Shown: positions 10,850-22,514 of the stretch, in pieces
How the letters are laid out: each line of letters begins with the position of its first letter
Numbering within the stretch: the first letter of the stretch is position 1
Source: Datisca glomerata
Lineage: Eukaryota; Streptophyta; Magnoliopsida; Cucurbitales; Datiscaceae
Length of the DNA: 64,000 bases
NCBI GenBank assembly: GCA_003255025.1
Contig: QANY01005049.1
Location: 175,749 to 239,748 of the forward strand
Direction: 5' to 3'
Notes under the pieces: generated by a model
Seen by the model: only the letters and a program-made list of their open reading frames with translations
What the model was told of the DNA's origin: nothing
The model's database searches: none
Made by a program: the position numbers and the translations under genes

Positions 10850-11689
10850 TTTTTATATCAATTTTTCTTCTACGCTCTTCGATCTCCACTTTCTTATTCT
10901 CCAAAGTAATCTTCGGCACAATTATAATTTTCATGCTAAATCTATGCCGCCAAACCCATTGAATGTTGAATTTCATCAAATTGATGCCATGATTTGGGGT
11001 TTCTTCTCATGGGTATATTCTCTTGAAATTTTTCTCAGATTTTAGAGATGGATTCTTATAGGTTTTGGAGATGATTGATGAGTTTTGGAGACAGTGAAAA
11101 AGGGGACGGTTACAACTATTTTTTTCTCACATCTTGTTGTTTTGAAGATTGCATTTCTATATGATGTATGAGCTATGTAGAACGACTATTTTTTCTCTCA
11201 GGTCTCTATTGTATAGAAGCTTATATTACTGTGTTTGTAATAAAAGTTGAGTTTTTATACTTAGTTTGTAAAAATAAAGATAAGAACTCAATTGTTATTA
11301 TTGTCAAATAGCCACAGATTATGAAATGTAATTACAATTAAGTTTTCAAACTCAATTTGATAAAAAAACAAAAACTCCATTTATATTACTGTTAAATATA
11401 TGGGAGTATAAAATACTTAATTTTAGAATAATATGCTCATTGAAAAGAGTTGGAATTCACCATTCTCATTCAAACGTCATTAGTTCATTCACCAGATATT
11501 TAAGTTTCTAAGCGTATTATACACTCTAACATCAAAATATACATGAGATTTAAGTTCATAAGTGTTCTATACATCTTATATATCCTAAAATATACATCAA
11601 CTTCAATATATGTATACAAGGCTACTAAAAATACACCAAAATCTTCCATATCTTCCTCTCAAAAAATTGGTATTAACCTTTTGACTTGA
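10850..11689. other. Intergenic DNA, no gene seen
   Basis: AT-rich sequence without a recognisable protein, RNA gene or repeat. It lies between Copia-A and the right arm of the inverted repeat and may be the inside of the unknown element that the arms bound. Confidence 0.4.
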
Positions 11690-11965
11690 TGAAGATTCTA
11701 GCTTGGGAAAGGATTGATCGTGGACAAAGAGTACATTAGAGATTAGAGATGGAAGAAGATGTTGGACAAAGAGATGGAAACAAAAAAATTGGAGGGAGAG
11801 ATTGGGGAAGATGGAGTCGACGAAAGTTTGAGGGGAGAAGGTAAAGTTGCTTTTTTTGACATGCGCCAATTTTCAAGCCCTTAAATGAGTTAGGTGAAAT
11901 TGTAGGGCCAAGATTAAATGAACATAATTATCTCTAGTATTCTTAAACAGGAGACAATCTGTGTC
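11690..11965 (-). repeat. Right arm of the long inverted repeat around Copia-A
   Basis: It is the reverse-complement partner of 1150-1440, with many small differences. Reading inward from 11965 the order of shared blocks is the same as in the left arm. Similarity fades toward 11690. Confidence 0.65.
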
Positions 11966-12563
11966 TGATAATATATAGCAGTTTTTGTCAAATCAATTAT
12001 TGGTTGACCACTAGTAACCTAATAATATACTACTGATTTAACTGATAGTTATATAAGTAAATGAGTTATATTTTACTCAGCACTCGAAAATGTGTTTTGC
12101 ATTGGCTTGATTAGCCATTGTTTTGTAATTGTTTATCATTGATTTCTATCTAAATTCAGTATCTACAATAAATAAAAGTTGGAATCTTGGAGAAACATGT
12201 TGGAAAATGGATGTTTCTACATCATTTCTATTGATCAATTTTTGGCAAATTTTTAGGTGTGACCCACTAGGTAAAAGTGTAAAGCCATTGAATATTTGAG
12301 TTCTCCTTCACGCCTACGTTGAAATCGACTATTAATTTATCAAATTTAGTTTTGGGATGAATGAGGAATTATTTCTCAAAGTGAGCCAAATGAGAATGGA
12401 AAAATATGTGGGAATTGTAGAATTCTCATATTGGAGAAGGAGAAAAGGTTGGAGTGATATATATAGAGATGTTTGTATCAAGTGTGGTAACTTGATAAGT
12501 CTAGAGACTCTTTCTAATATGGGCCACTCCAATATGGGGCCATTGGTTGCCTTCTACTCTAGA
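11966..12563. other. Intergenic DNA, no gene seen
   Basis: No protein family is recognised in either strand; the frames at 12332-12584 show no family motif. The stretch ends at the left target duplication of the Mutator-like element. Confidence 0.4.
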
Positions 12564-12572
12564 TTTATTTTT

Positions 12573-15500
12573 CAAAAATTGTAGTAGGTAACCCCATTTT
12601 AGAAATAACTAACAACAATGACCCTTAATCATAGTACATACAAAAATAACCCTACTTAAGTTTAAGATTTTTTTAATCATATTGAAGTTACTATTGTACC
12701 CTTAATAAATACTTAGTTAAAAAAATAAAAAATAAAAGGAGCGTTAACCATATTCTTCAACCCCCACCACAGATGTTTCTTAGGCATTTTCAATCAAATT
12801 TGTAGTTCAAAGATTTCAATGTTTTCACACTTTTCCTTCTATTCTATAGATTTTATCCCGTTGGAAATAAATTTGAGTGGAATTTTCCTCCAAATATTTT
12901 ACTCTCCCTTTAATCGACATCTCCTCTGATTTCATCCTCATTGGTAAGTTTTAGTAAAATTTGATCGATTGTTGTACTTATTTCATGACTCTCTCTCTCT
13001 CTGTATATTTTCTATTAGGCGAGCTACAGTAATACCTTTAATCAATGATTTAGTATCTCTATTTTTACAGTTTCAGTATTAGGCTTCGTTTGGAATTGCA
13101 TAAAGAGGTATGTGTTTCTCCTTCTTTCTTTGTCTATCACGGATTAATTTTGACCATGTGATTTTATTCTTATTTTAATATATAAACTTATCCTATTAGC
13201 TAGGTTTTTCTTGTCTACCACGTATTCATCTTGTCTATGTGATTTTATTCATATTTTAATATATAAATTAGTCATTTTAGCTAGGTTTAGGCATGTAGGA
13301 CTCATAATTGTTATTCTTGGGTATGTAGATATATTGATATTAATTTAATAACTTTATTTATTTATGCTGAGGTAGGTAAGCCTATAAATGTTAAATCTAA
13401 TGAGTGCATCTATATTAAGTTGATAAACTATAAAAGAACAGTTGATGTCCAATTGAAACAATTTTGTTGATTTTGAAGTGTTTATGCAGTAACTGTTAAA
13501 ATTCATGTCATTTTTATCCTTATATGTATTACTTTAAGAACGAACTATTTGTACATACTTTTCAAATTTAATCTCGTTGAAAATAAATTTGAGTAGAATT
13601 TACAATCTAAAGTGCAAGAAGAGGTTGTTAGACCACTCATGGTTAGGCGTCAACCTGGGAGGCCTAGGAAGAGGAGGATTTCATTTGTTGGTGAAAAGAA
13701 TAAAGTGAAATGTGGTTCGTGTGGTCATAATAAAAGGACGTGCAAGAACCCAAAAAATGTAGCAACTAGTTCTTCTCGTTGAATAGGTATGTTTTTGACA
13801 ATTTATTTACTGTTTTATATCCTGGAAGGAGAAACTTTACATCATACTCTTAGTGTCTCTTTATTTTGAATAGAAAATGTGTCTGGTTAAATATATATTT
13901 ACACGTCATAAACATTTAGCTAACATATTGAGTTGGAGATGTTGTGCACTTTGTTTCTGCCTATTATGTTTTTTTGTTGACAATTTATGTACTCTTTTAA
14001 AATAGGAGAACTATTAGCATCATACTCTTGCTATTTCTTTTATTTTGAATAAATATTTATCGGTTACATATATGTTTATGACTCGTAAACAATTTGTTAA
14101 CCGGAGATGCAGTGGACTTTGCTTCATATTTGTTTCTGCATATTTCCTTGTAATACGTATAGATTTATAAGTTGTAATTAATCTTGATATTGCTTCAACA
14201 ATTAATATTATGTTAATTATATATTAGAAAAATTGTAGTAGAGTTTTTGACATACAGGTTATGGATATGTAATACTAAGGATACTTATAAAGCATGCTGT
14301 TAAAATTGAAGAGGAAATAAAGTTATTATTTTCTAAATAGGAGCAACCAAAGCATTTGGAACTCATAACAAGCCATAAAAAAGTAACATTTAACTACTAA
14401 TTACTCATAATCTTCCAAAATTTAACTAGTTCATATCCAAATAAAGTAGTTTTCCATCTTCATCAAAACATCAATGAAGTGATAGTCATCTACCTCATCT
14501 AATTCATATCTAACATTCAAATATCCTTTGAAATATCTAAACATTCATAGATCCAAATATCCAAAAAAAGTTATGTATGTTTTTTAAACTTTTCAAATAT
14601 ATCAAACAAATTTCATAATCACTTCTAGGTATTGCATTCTCTCTTATGAAAGAAGATTGAAGGTAGGTGGCTCAATTATGGGGCGTGTTGTATAGGGGGC
14701 TCAACCTTGTCAGGTTGTTGCTTTGGTTTCTCTTTGTCCACTGCTGACCCAAATGCTACTGTGTATGGAGAGTTCAAAATTGGGATGGTTTTATTAGCCT
14801 CTTTGATTGAAATCTCTTTTTCTCGTGCAGTTCGATGAGCTTCCTTTTTTTTATTTGTTTTCCTTCATTCAAAGATTCAAAATATTAATAAGTAGTCAAA
14901 ATGTTATGTAGACACAATATTTACAATATGTTAAAAAGTATTTATAGACTTACTTCATTCATTGCATCCTTGTTTTGTATTACTAGTCCCCCCTCTAAAA
15001 TTCAAATCTTATGTTTACAAGTATTCTTAATAGTACTGTAAACACAAGTTTTACCATCTGTTAAAGTTATTTTACAATCGATGCCTACAAGATCTTTAAG
15101 TATATTGTAAACATTACTTTTATCATCTGTTAACATACAGAAATTATACTATTGCTACATGCCAACATAATGAAGTCATAATATTATAGTATGTCCTATT
15201 CCTAGAATGATCAAAGGATTTATAATAAGAAATGTGGTAAAAGTTGTACCATTATTTTACCATTAGTTAACATTTTTTCATGAGAAACAACAGAAAACAA
15301 CTAATTATGATTTGATTTTTATATTAATCAGAAAGGTCATTCAATGTCAGTGCACCATTAGTTTAATATGGTATTAGCAACACAAAAGTTCATCTACTTC
15401 TCACAGAGGAATAATATTCTCCAGCAGCAACAATAAGAATTACTTCATTAACATGAGCAACAACAACAATGATGAACCGAAAACAGAGCTAGTAGAACAA

Positions 15501-16056
15501 TGATGAATCGAAACTATAACAAATAGTAAAACACTGAAACAACAACATGCAATTTTCTCAACAGCAATAACAGAGCTAGTAGAACAATGATGAAGCGAAA
15601 TAAATAAATAAAAGAATCGATTTTTTCGAGAGAAATTTCTTGAAAACAGGTTTTGAGAGGCAATCTATTGAAGAAATCTAGTGAGAATTTTGGTGATTTT
15701 AATTGTGGATGAGTTTCTCGAGATGGGGAGGGTTTCTCGGGTTGGTGCTTTTGATTGTGGGTTTCGGCAATGGGTTTCAGTAGTGGAGGTTGGAGTGGGT
15801 TTCAGTAGTGGGGAGACACGAAGGTTGGAGTGGGTTTCGGCCGTGGAGGTTGGAGTGGGTTTCAACAGTGGAATGTGTTTGTGTGTGAGTGATTGTGAGA
15901 AGTAACAAATTTTGTTTTGTAGTGGTAGGGCATTTGTGAAATTTCATATTATATTTAACGATTATATTAATTGATGGGTCATATATACAGTTTTTATTTT
16001 ATAGGGGCTATTGTTACTAATTACTTTTGAAAGAGTGCTACCCATGCCAAAAACCC
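12573..16056 (+). mobile_element. Mutator-like element (MULE) with 9-bp target duplication
   Basis: TTTATTTTT stands on both sides (12564-12572 and 16057-16065), and 9 bp is the family's duplication length. The ends form imperfect terminal inverted repeats of about 70 bp: AAATAACTAACAACAATGACC near 12602 on the left pairs with AGTAATTAGTAACAATAGCC on the reverse strand of the right end. Only the last exon of the transposase (13613-13782) remains recognisable, so the copy is non-autonomous. A G-rich run near 15750-15870 repeats GGTTGGAGTGGGTTTC about four times; I see no gene there. Confidence 0.8.
13613..13782 (+). pseudogene. MULE transposase, C-terminal zinc-knuckle exon
   Basis: The frame reads VVRPLMVRRQPGRPRKRRIS, then a basic run and CGSCGHNKRTC, then a stop at 13780-13782. 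A proline/arginine-rich tract followed by this zinc knuckle is the usual C-terminus of plant MuDR-type transposases, where it helps bind DNA. An AG at 13611-13612 fits a splice acceptor. The catalytic DDE core and SWIM region are absent, so no enzyme can be made. Confidence 0.75.
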
Positions 16057-16065
16057 TTTATTTTT

Positions 16066-17106
16066 CCTTCTCATAAGAAGCTCAAAGGTCATAGAATCTG
16101 AAATATTCTTTGTAGTTTAACGTCAAAAGCATTTTAATATTGCAATTTGAGAGAAGAAAAATGTTTTGGGGTTTAATAGGCCTTTAATGGGTTTAATGAC
16201 CTTTATTGGTGGCTCCCCATACAGTAGTATAAAAGGAGGTCTCCCCTTCCTCATTTTTCACACCAAAAGAAGAAATTACCTCTCTTTCTCTCAATTTTTG
16301 GCACTCCACGCCTTTGCTTGTTTTCTTCTAGTTTCTTGGTTCAGTGCTCGTTTAAGTGAAGTCGGGTGCTCTTCAGCTGCCTCCAACAGTTTTATCTTAG
16401 GACATAAACCCCGTTATCAACCTTAGTACCATAAGTGAGGGGGCGTAACTGTTTTAAGGAAACTCTGCAAACATGTCTTGGTTTGATTTCTCATTATACT
16501 ATTACTGTCTGCTTTATTTAACGGTGGTACTAACTTTACTTACATTTCGTAAGTAAAATATTTACATTATTATTCATAATTATATTATTTACCTATTGTA
16601 ATCTTTATATTTAGAGAATTGTTGTATTACCTTTATTTCCATTTAGTCTTATAATGCAATACACCACTTTCAACAATCTAAAAATAGTTGCTTTTGTACA
16701 AAATATTGCGTTATATGATTAATTTTGAAAATTAATTTGATTTCAAAAATTGTCCAAAAATTGTTTTTGGATATTGATTTGAGTTTTTTGAACCTATATA
16801 TTTTTTTTTTAATATTCTCCAAAATTTTCAAAACTGGAAGTAACTATCGAGTGTATTTCTGTCAAGGAAATTATAATTTAAGAGGACTTGTCCCTCCAAT
16901 TATTTGAGAATTGAATATTGTTGAGAGAGATGGTCTTGGATTGAGTCTTAGAACCCCACCAGTTCGTCTTGATAGTTATTTGTAAAAGTGCTATTTTATT
17001 TGTTTTAAAAAATATTTGGAAAATTAGCATATTTGCGTCTTTGAGAAATAACATAATTTTCAAAAGTATTTATACACTTATGGTTTACATTTCAGATAAG
17101 AAAATA
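16066..17106 (+). other. Probable 5' LTR and leader of Copia-B
   Basis: A TATA box at 16228-16234 is followed by a pyrimidine-rich leader (TTACCTCTCTTTCTCTC), as in copia LTRs. The region ends shortly before the Copia-B gag start near 17107. I could not place the LTR ends or a tRNA primer site, and no second LTR remains because CACTA sequence replaces the 3' end of Copia-B. The open frames here show no known domain. Confidence 0.45.
16228..16234 (+). promoter_or_regulatory. TATA box upstream of Copia-B
   Basis: TATAAAA followed by GGAGGTCTCCCC and a CT-rich leader. The sequence around it looks like an LTR promoter; a start near 16260 would fit. Confidence 0.5.
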
Positions 17107-18300
17107 TGACGACTGAAATCAACAACAATATTGTAGCGCACCATGCTGCTGAAAACCAATGGCAGAACCCCTACTGTTGGGGCTCAAATGCAAAATTGAG
17201 GTGTGCAGAACCCTGTTGTGACCTCTGCGGCCCGTATGACACTGATTCCTATGCCTATTTCTCATAGCGAGAAACCTGAGAAATTTAGTGGTCTGAATTT
17301 CAAAAGGTGGCAACAAAAAAGATGGTCTTCTACATGACCACGTTGAATTTGACAAAATGCTTGACTGAAGAAGCTCCTAAGCTCAATGACGATATGCAGG
17401 ATTTTCAAACGATCAGTGTTATTGATGCTTTGGAATTATTCTGATTTTTTATGTAGGAATTACATAATGAATGGTCTGCTAATTTCTGTATAATGTTTAT
17501 TCTGACAAGAAAATACTAGAGGAGTTATGGGTATCTATTGAACGAAAGTACAAGACTGAGTATGCGGGCACCAAAAAATTTATCGCGGTCCACTTTCTGG
17601 AGTTTAAAATAGGAGATTCCAAAAAGGTGATCAATTAAGTGCGAGAACTATAAATTATCCTACACGAGATTCATGCTGAGGGAATGATGATGAGTGAATC
17701 ATTTCAAATGCCTTTTATCATTGAGGAAATTGCCTCTTGCATGGAAGGATTTCAAAATATATCTCAAGCACAAACGAAAGGAAATGAGCATCGAAAATTT
17801 TATTATTCGACTTCGAATCGATAAAAGTAGTAAGCTATCCGAAAGAAGATGGCAAAACTCTATTGCTACAGCAATGGCTAACATTGTCGAGCATGGTCAA
17901 GGTTTCAAAGTCAAGAAGACCTAAATGAAGGGTTTCTAAGAAATAAAAGTTCCAAGGCAAGTGCTACAATTGTGAAGTTGCCTCACAAATATTCGAAGTG
18001 TAAATTGCCTAAGATAAATAAGGAGGTTAATGTGATTGACAACATTGCTCGAGACGTTCTGATATCAACCTCTCAGTAGTCGTCTCTGAGGTCAACATGA
18101 TGTCCTGTATGTACCTGAAATCTGGAAGAACCTTGTGTCTGGTTCACTGCTGAATAACTGTTGATTTCATATGATATTTGAGTAAAAAATTATTTTATCT
18201 AAGAGTAGAATGTATGTTGGTAAGGGTTATATGAGTGATGGAATGTTCAAACTCAACCTAATGACTTTGGTCAAACACGATAATGGAATCTAGGAATGCA
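17107..18300 (+). pseudogene. gag: Copia-B gag and pre-integrase region, broken
   Basis: The start MTTEINNN lies at 17107. EKFSGLNFKRWQQK near 17280 is the copia gag signature, and FKIYLKHKRKEMSIENFIIRL near 17750 is the matching gag C-terminal half. Near 18100 the block YVPEIWKNLVSGSLLNN marks the end of the protease region. Frameshifts and stops occur throughout. Confidence 0.8.
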
Positions 18301-18344
18301 TCATTCTTTGAACACGTATTTGGTTACAAATCCAAGGAATAGTC

Positions 18345-18494
18345 AAACTCTTCAAAAAGACTTTTTGAGACTATTAATGAAGAAGATAGTTAGGACCAAG
18401 ATAAAGAAGTCAAGGTAGTAAACTCTTCAAAAAGACTTTTTGAGACTATTAATGAAGAAGATAGTTAGGACCAAGATAAAGAAGTCAAGGTAGA
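18345..18494 (+). repeat. Exact 75-bp tandem duplication in Copia-B
   Basis: Units 18345-18419 and 18420-18494 start AAACTCTTCAAAAAGAC and appear identical. The length is 25 codons, so the duplication keeps the frame, and each unit contains the same TAG stop. It arose after the element was already dead, or the stop would be hard to explain. Confidence 0.85.
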
Positions 18495-19991
18495 ACCTAG
18501 AAGGAGTAAACGAGCTAGGATAGAAAAGTCTGTTGGTCCTGATTTTCGAACTTATATGATTGAAAATGAACCAAGAACTTTCAATGAAGCTATAGACATC
18601 AATGAATGTCCTTTTTAGAAAGAGACCATTAAGAGTGAAATTAATTCTATTTTACAAAATCATACTTGAGAACTAGTAATCTTCCCCCTGGTTGTAAAAC
18701 TTTAGGTTCCAAGAGGATTTTTAAATGAAAAATTAAAGTCGATGGATCAATTAATAAATACAAGGCAAGACTTGTAATTAAATGTTATAAACAAAAGGAA
18801 TGTCTTGATTATTTTGAAACATATTCTCCGGTGTCGAGAATAAATTCTATTAGAATGGTACTTGCAATTGTAGCTTTATGAAATCTTGAAGTACATCAAA
18901 TGGATGAAAAAATAGCCTTTCTAAATAGAGATTTAGAAGAAGAAGTCTACATGGAACAACCATAAGGGTTTTCTGCTCCTGGGCAAGAAAAGAAAGTTTA
19001 CAAATTGGTCAAATCATTGTATAGTTTGAAACAAGTACCAAAATAATGGATGAGAAATTTAAAAGTCCCATGATGTCAATTGGATTAAAAAATAATGAAT
19101 GTGATAAATGTATCTATGTTAAAGATACAGAAAATGGATATATCATTGTGCTTGTATGTTGATGACATGTTTATCGTTGGGAATAATGATAAGATGATCA
19201 ATCAACGAAAGACATTTTAAATTTAGAATTGATATGAAAGACATGTGATTTGCTGATGTTATATTGAGAATAAAAATCAAAAGAACATCAGATTGACTTA
19301 TTTTTAGGTCATTTTCATTATGTAGATTTTATTATTGAAAATTTTTGCAAAAATGTTACTGATGAATAAAAAACGATGGATGAAAGTGTGCATTTGTCCA
19401 AGACTAAAGGTGAGAATATTGCTCAAGTAGAGTGCTCTAGAGTGATAGATAGTCTGGTGTACTTGACGAGCTGTACAAGACCTGATATAGCCTATACAAT
19501 AAGTAAACTAAGTAGATTCACGAGTAATCCTGGAGCTAAACATTGAAAATCAATTGCAAGAGTACTGAGGTACTTACGATATACTCGGAGTTATGGACTA
19601 CATTTTTTAAGATATCCAGCATTTCTAAACTGATGCAAATTGGATATCTAATAAAAAATATAAGAAGTCTACTAGTGGATATGTTCACACACTAGGAGGC
19701 GCTGTCGTAGCATGAAAATCCTCAAAACAGACTGTTATAGCTAGATCCACTATGAAATCTAAGATTATAGCTTTAGACAAATGTGAGGAGGAGGCTGGGT
19801 GGCTACACCACTTCCTAGAGGGTATTATTAGATGGGAAAAGCTTATGCCACCAATCTACGTACACTATGATAGTCAAAGTGCTATTGATAGGGCACATAG
19901 TAATATGTATAATGGTAAATCTAGACACATTCGTTAGAGATATAATACCATTAAACAACTACTCTTGACAAGAGTTATCACTCTTGACTAT
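18495..19991 (+). pseudogene. pol: Copia-B reverse transcriptase and RNase H, broken
   Basis: RT blocks include PDFRTYMIENEPRTFNEAI, then LEVHQMDEK-FLNRDLEEEVYMEQP near 18890, and YVDDMFIVG near 19155 with the catalytic pair intact. RNase H shows TDANWISNKKYKKSTSGYV near 19630 and SQSAIDRAHSNMYNGKSRHIR at 19875-19935. It stops at LDYV near 19990 where CACTA repeats begin. Confidence 0.85.
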
Positions 19992-20165
19992 GTGACGGTT
20001 TGGCCAAACCGTCACATTGGGTGAGAAACTCGGGCTTTTTTGCCGACGGTTCGACCGAACCGTCAGGATATATGTGTTTGGTGGACATTTTTTGTGACGG
20101 TTCGCCTAAACCGTCGTATTTGTATGAGACTCATCCATTTTTGCCGACGGTTCAGATGAACCGTC
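19992..20165. repeat. CACTA subterminal array: four palindromes spaced 50-51 bp
   Basis: Palindromes of the form GACGGTT-N6-AACCGTC start at 19994, 20045, 20096 and 20146. The first is a perfect 24-nt palindrome (19992-20015). Spacers alternate between GTGACGG and GCCGACGG contexts. Such repeats near the ends of CACTA elements bind the element's own TnpA-type protein. Confidence 0.8.
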
Positions 20166-20734
20166 GGGATATGATCTATTGCTACGGTTCTAAAAATCTT
20201 AGCAATAGAAGCCCTAAATGAATTTTAACAACCAGCGTTTTTATTTCTTCCCCATTTCCCTTGCCTTATTCTTCTTCCATATTTTCCCCTACGATAGGAT
20301 CATGCTCCTTCTGCCTTCCCCTTCTTCCCGTAGCAGCAAATCATCAGGCTTCTTCAAACTCATCGTCGCGAGCGCTCCGTTTTATGTTCTCACACTCTAC
20401 CGTCTCCCTCTTCTTTTAGAAATAAATCAAGTTCTCTCTATATTTCCCTAAACCCGAGCGCAAGTGGTCTTCCCTACCCCTTGTCGATCTTGGTTAATCT
20501 TCAAATCATCCATAGCTGAGCTCTCCAGCTTGTGGAAATCGATAATAGAAATTAGAAATTAGTCGTAGTCGAGCTCGTCTGAAGGAGCCCTTGAACCCCT
20601 CCGCTGCTCTCTCTACCAAGGTATTCATCCCTAATTACTAGAAAAACTTTCTGTTATCTACAGAAACCGTAGCTTTAATTGAAAAGAACGGAAAGGTATG
20701 CTCCACTATTAGATAGAACAGAAAAGAAAACTGC
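20166..20734 (+). other. CACTA leader region, no protein recognised
   Basis: A CT-rich, comparatively GC-rich stretch lies inside the CACTA end. It could be the untranslated first exon of the transposase gene: CTACCAAGGTATTCATCC near 20620 looks like a splice donor. I see no known domain in the short frames. Confidence 0.4.
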
Positions 20735-21235
20735 TTGTTGGAGGTCAAATTTGCCTTTAGGAGGTAAAGAAATAATATTTAAATCAGTGGTCAACCCCTT
20801 CCTAGCTATTTTATGAGAGTGCTTAAGCTTCCTGAAAAATCTGCAAGAAATTACACTCTACAATTATGTCTTTTTGGTGGTCTAGGGTGAGGATCAACGA
20901 GGTATTAGTTGGTGTTCCACTAAGAAAGAACAATGTAGAAGTGGTTTCGGATTTAGGGACCTAGAAGACACCATCTAGCTCTCCTTGCTAAACAAGCTTG
21001 GAGCATTTTTGTGCTAGGTTACTGAAAAGTATTTATTTTAAGGATGCTGATTGTCTTGATGCCCTAACCTCTAAAAGCTGCTCTTGAGCTTGGAAAAGCT
21101 TTTAGCTTGGTAAGGAAGATAATAGCTTAGAATATAGGTGATGAACAATTTGTTAAAATATGTGAAGATAAATGGCTTCCAAGTTATAGGGATCTAGAAA
21201 TATTTGGAGACCAAACTTTAACAATTTTTTCTGAT
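20735..21235 (+). pseudogene. LINE reverse-transcriptase C-terminal fragment inside CACTA
   Basis: Frames read GGKEIIFKSVVNPF near 20760, then SFWWSR, SGFGFRDLED and DADCLDAL, followed by GDEQFVKICEDKWLP near 21140. These match in order the thumb and linker region of plant LINE ORF2 (AGREVLIK, FWWG, GGLGFRDLE, GDG-V-IW-D-WLP). Stops and frameshifts are frequent. Neither end of a LINE is present. It is not close to families LA, LB or LC. Confidence 0.7.
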
Positions 21236-21269
21236 ATTATTTTTATCCAAAGAAATGTTTCAGATTCTA

Positions 21270-21958
21270 TCAAAGTACATAATTTTGTTTCCTGTTCGGA
21301 TTGCAAAGGACGTTTTATCAATTCATCTTCCTAGGATAACTATCAAAGGTCCAAATATTATGGTGAAGAAATATGATGGATACAATGTTAATGGATTTGT
21401 TTTTCGTACAAAGGAAAGTGATAGCCTTCGTAAGTCTCAAAATAGTGGAGTCGTGGTAACATCAGAGATAGCAGTTATGCAAATATAAGAGATAGAGAGA
21501 TGACTTATTGTGGAATTCTTAAAGATATCATTGAGATGAATTATTATGAGAAATTCAAAGTGATTTTATTCAAATGTGATTGGATTGACCCTACTGAAGT
21601 TATTGGAGTAAAGACTGATCGATATGGGTTTACACTTCTTAATTTTTCGCGTTTCACCAATATCAGAGAGTATTTGAAGCACAAACAATTTATCTGTGCA
21701 TCACAAACATGATTAGTAGATTATGTTGATGATCCAAAGGATAAAGACTGGCATGTAGTTGTCCATACAAAGCCTAAAGATTTGTATGACATAAGAGTCT
21801 AGAACTGGAAAGTGACACTGGAATCCATCATAACGACGAAGTTCTCAACAGAAAAAGTCTAGAAGAAGTGAACTTAGTTCGAGTAGATGTTGATGGTTTG
21901 AATTTTGAAGACATGGCATATGATTATAACAGTGATCATGATAACAACTTTTTTGAAT
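21270..21958 (+). pseudogene. CACTA TnpD C-terminal region (DUF4216), broken
   Basis: The reading runs YNVNGFVFRTKESDSLRKSQ, NSGVVVTSE, then YCGILKDIIEMNYYEKFKVI and LFKCDWIDP, then YGFTLLNFSR. DDPKDKDWHVVVHTKPKDLYD follows (21735-21790), and VNLVRVDVDGLNFEDMAYD ends at the stop near 21958. This is the DUF4216 domain at the C-terminus of En/Spm-type transposases. In-frame stops at 21486, 21710 and near 21800 and a frameshift break it. The catalytic transposase_21 part is missing. Confidence 0.8.
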
Positions 21959-22249
21959 AATGTGATTGAATGTTTCATAAACAGGTATCTTTTCATGTTT
22001 TCTTAGTTATAAAATATTTTTCTAAGTCAGATATAGTCATAATTATTAACATGTGCAGGATTACACCATGACCTTGTCGAGACGTCAATCATCACGTTCA
22101 GATACTCAATTGGATATTGACTCTCCTACCGAATCTGGAGGATCAAATCCATATCATGTTATGAATATGGAAATATAAGGTTTGTTCACTCTTATTCAAG
22201 TTAATTGAGATAGCAAAATAGTGTTTCATTTAATTATCATAACAATATT

Positions 22250-22505
22250 CAATAGTTTGTTAAATAGAACCATCTAAGTGGCGTATGTGGGGATAAACGT
22301 AGTTGCATCTATATGGACCAGATCGGGCGAGGATAGAATACCTGTGGCTTTCAATTCCCAAGGTCAGGTAATCAGTGCTAATAAAGGAAAGTCTGCAAGA
22401 TTTTGTGGTATCGTTGCTAGACGACATAATATTTTACCCATACAATATGATTAGAGGCATGTGTCGTAGTATTATAAAGATCAAGCGTGGAAAATAGTGC
22501 AGGTA
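22250..22505 (+). pseudogene. CACTA second-gene fragment (plant transposase_24-like)
   Basis: Frames give RIPVAFNSQGQVI, then SARFCGIVARRHNILPIQYD and YYKDQAWKIVQ, ending at a GTATGG that could be a splice donor (22502-22507). The order (EFNE-GQP, LG-ARD-, PL-Y-DW, LW-LV) is that of the Ptta/En/Spm transposase_24 family found in CACTA elements. It ends where the minus-strand Copia-C begins. Confidence 0.65.
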
Positions 22506-22514
22506 TGGTTGCTT

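Larger units (their letters stand above)
17107..19991 (+). mobile_element. Copia-B: decayed copia coding region, no integrase left
   Basis: Gag, a protease-side block, RT and RNase H follow in copia order, but all of integrase is missing. Sequence jumps from the pre-integrase block (GYMSDGMFKLN near 18230) to the linker before RT (RRSKRARIEKSVGPDF near 18500). The 3' end runs into CACTA subterminal repeats at about 19992, so RNase H ends early and the 3' LTR is lost. It is more decayed than Copia-A, with stops every few dozen codons. Confidence 0.8.
19992..22510 (+). mobile_element. CACTA (En/Spm) element remnant
   Basis: Palindromic subterminal repeats (19992-20165) come first. A GC-richer leader follows (20218-20640), then the TnpD C-terminal region (21270-21958) and a second-gene fragment (22250-22505). 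Both coding pieces are typical of plant CACTA elements. A LINE fragment (20735-21235) sits where most of the transposase should be. The CACTA terminus itself was not found on the left, and the right side is cut by Copia-C, so both ends are incomplete. Confidence 0.7.

Noticed and set aside
16166..16426. Possible small host protein downstream of a TATA box
   Set aside because: No known domain, and the layout fits a copia LTR and leader.
20218..20451. Possible small protein with a hydrophobic N-terminus
   Set aside because: It lies in the CACTA leader, without similarity to a family, and a likely splice donor follows soon after.
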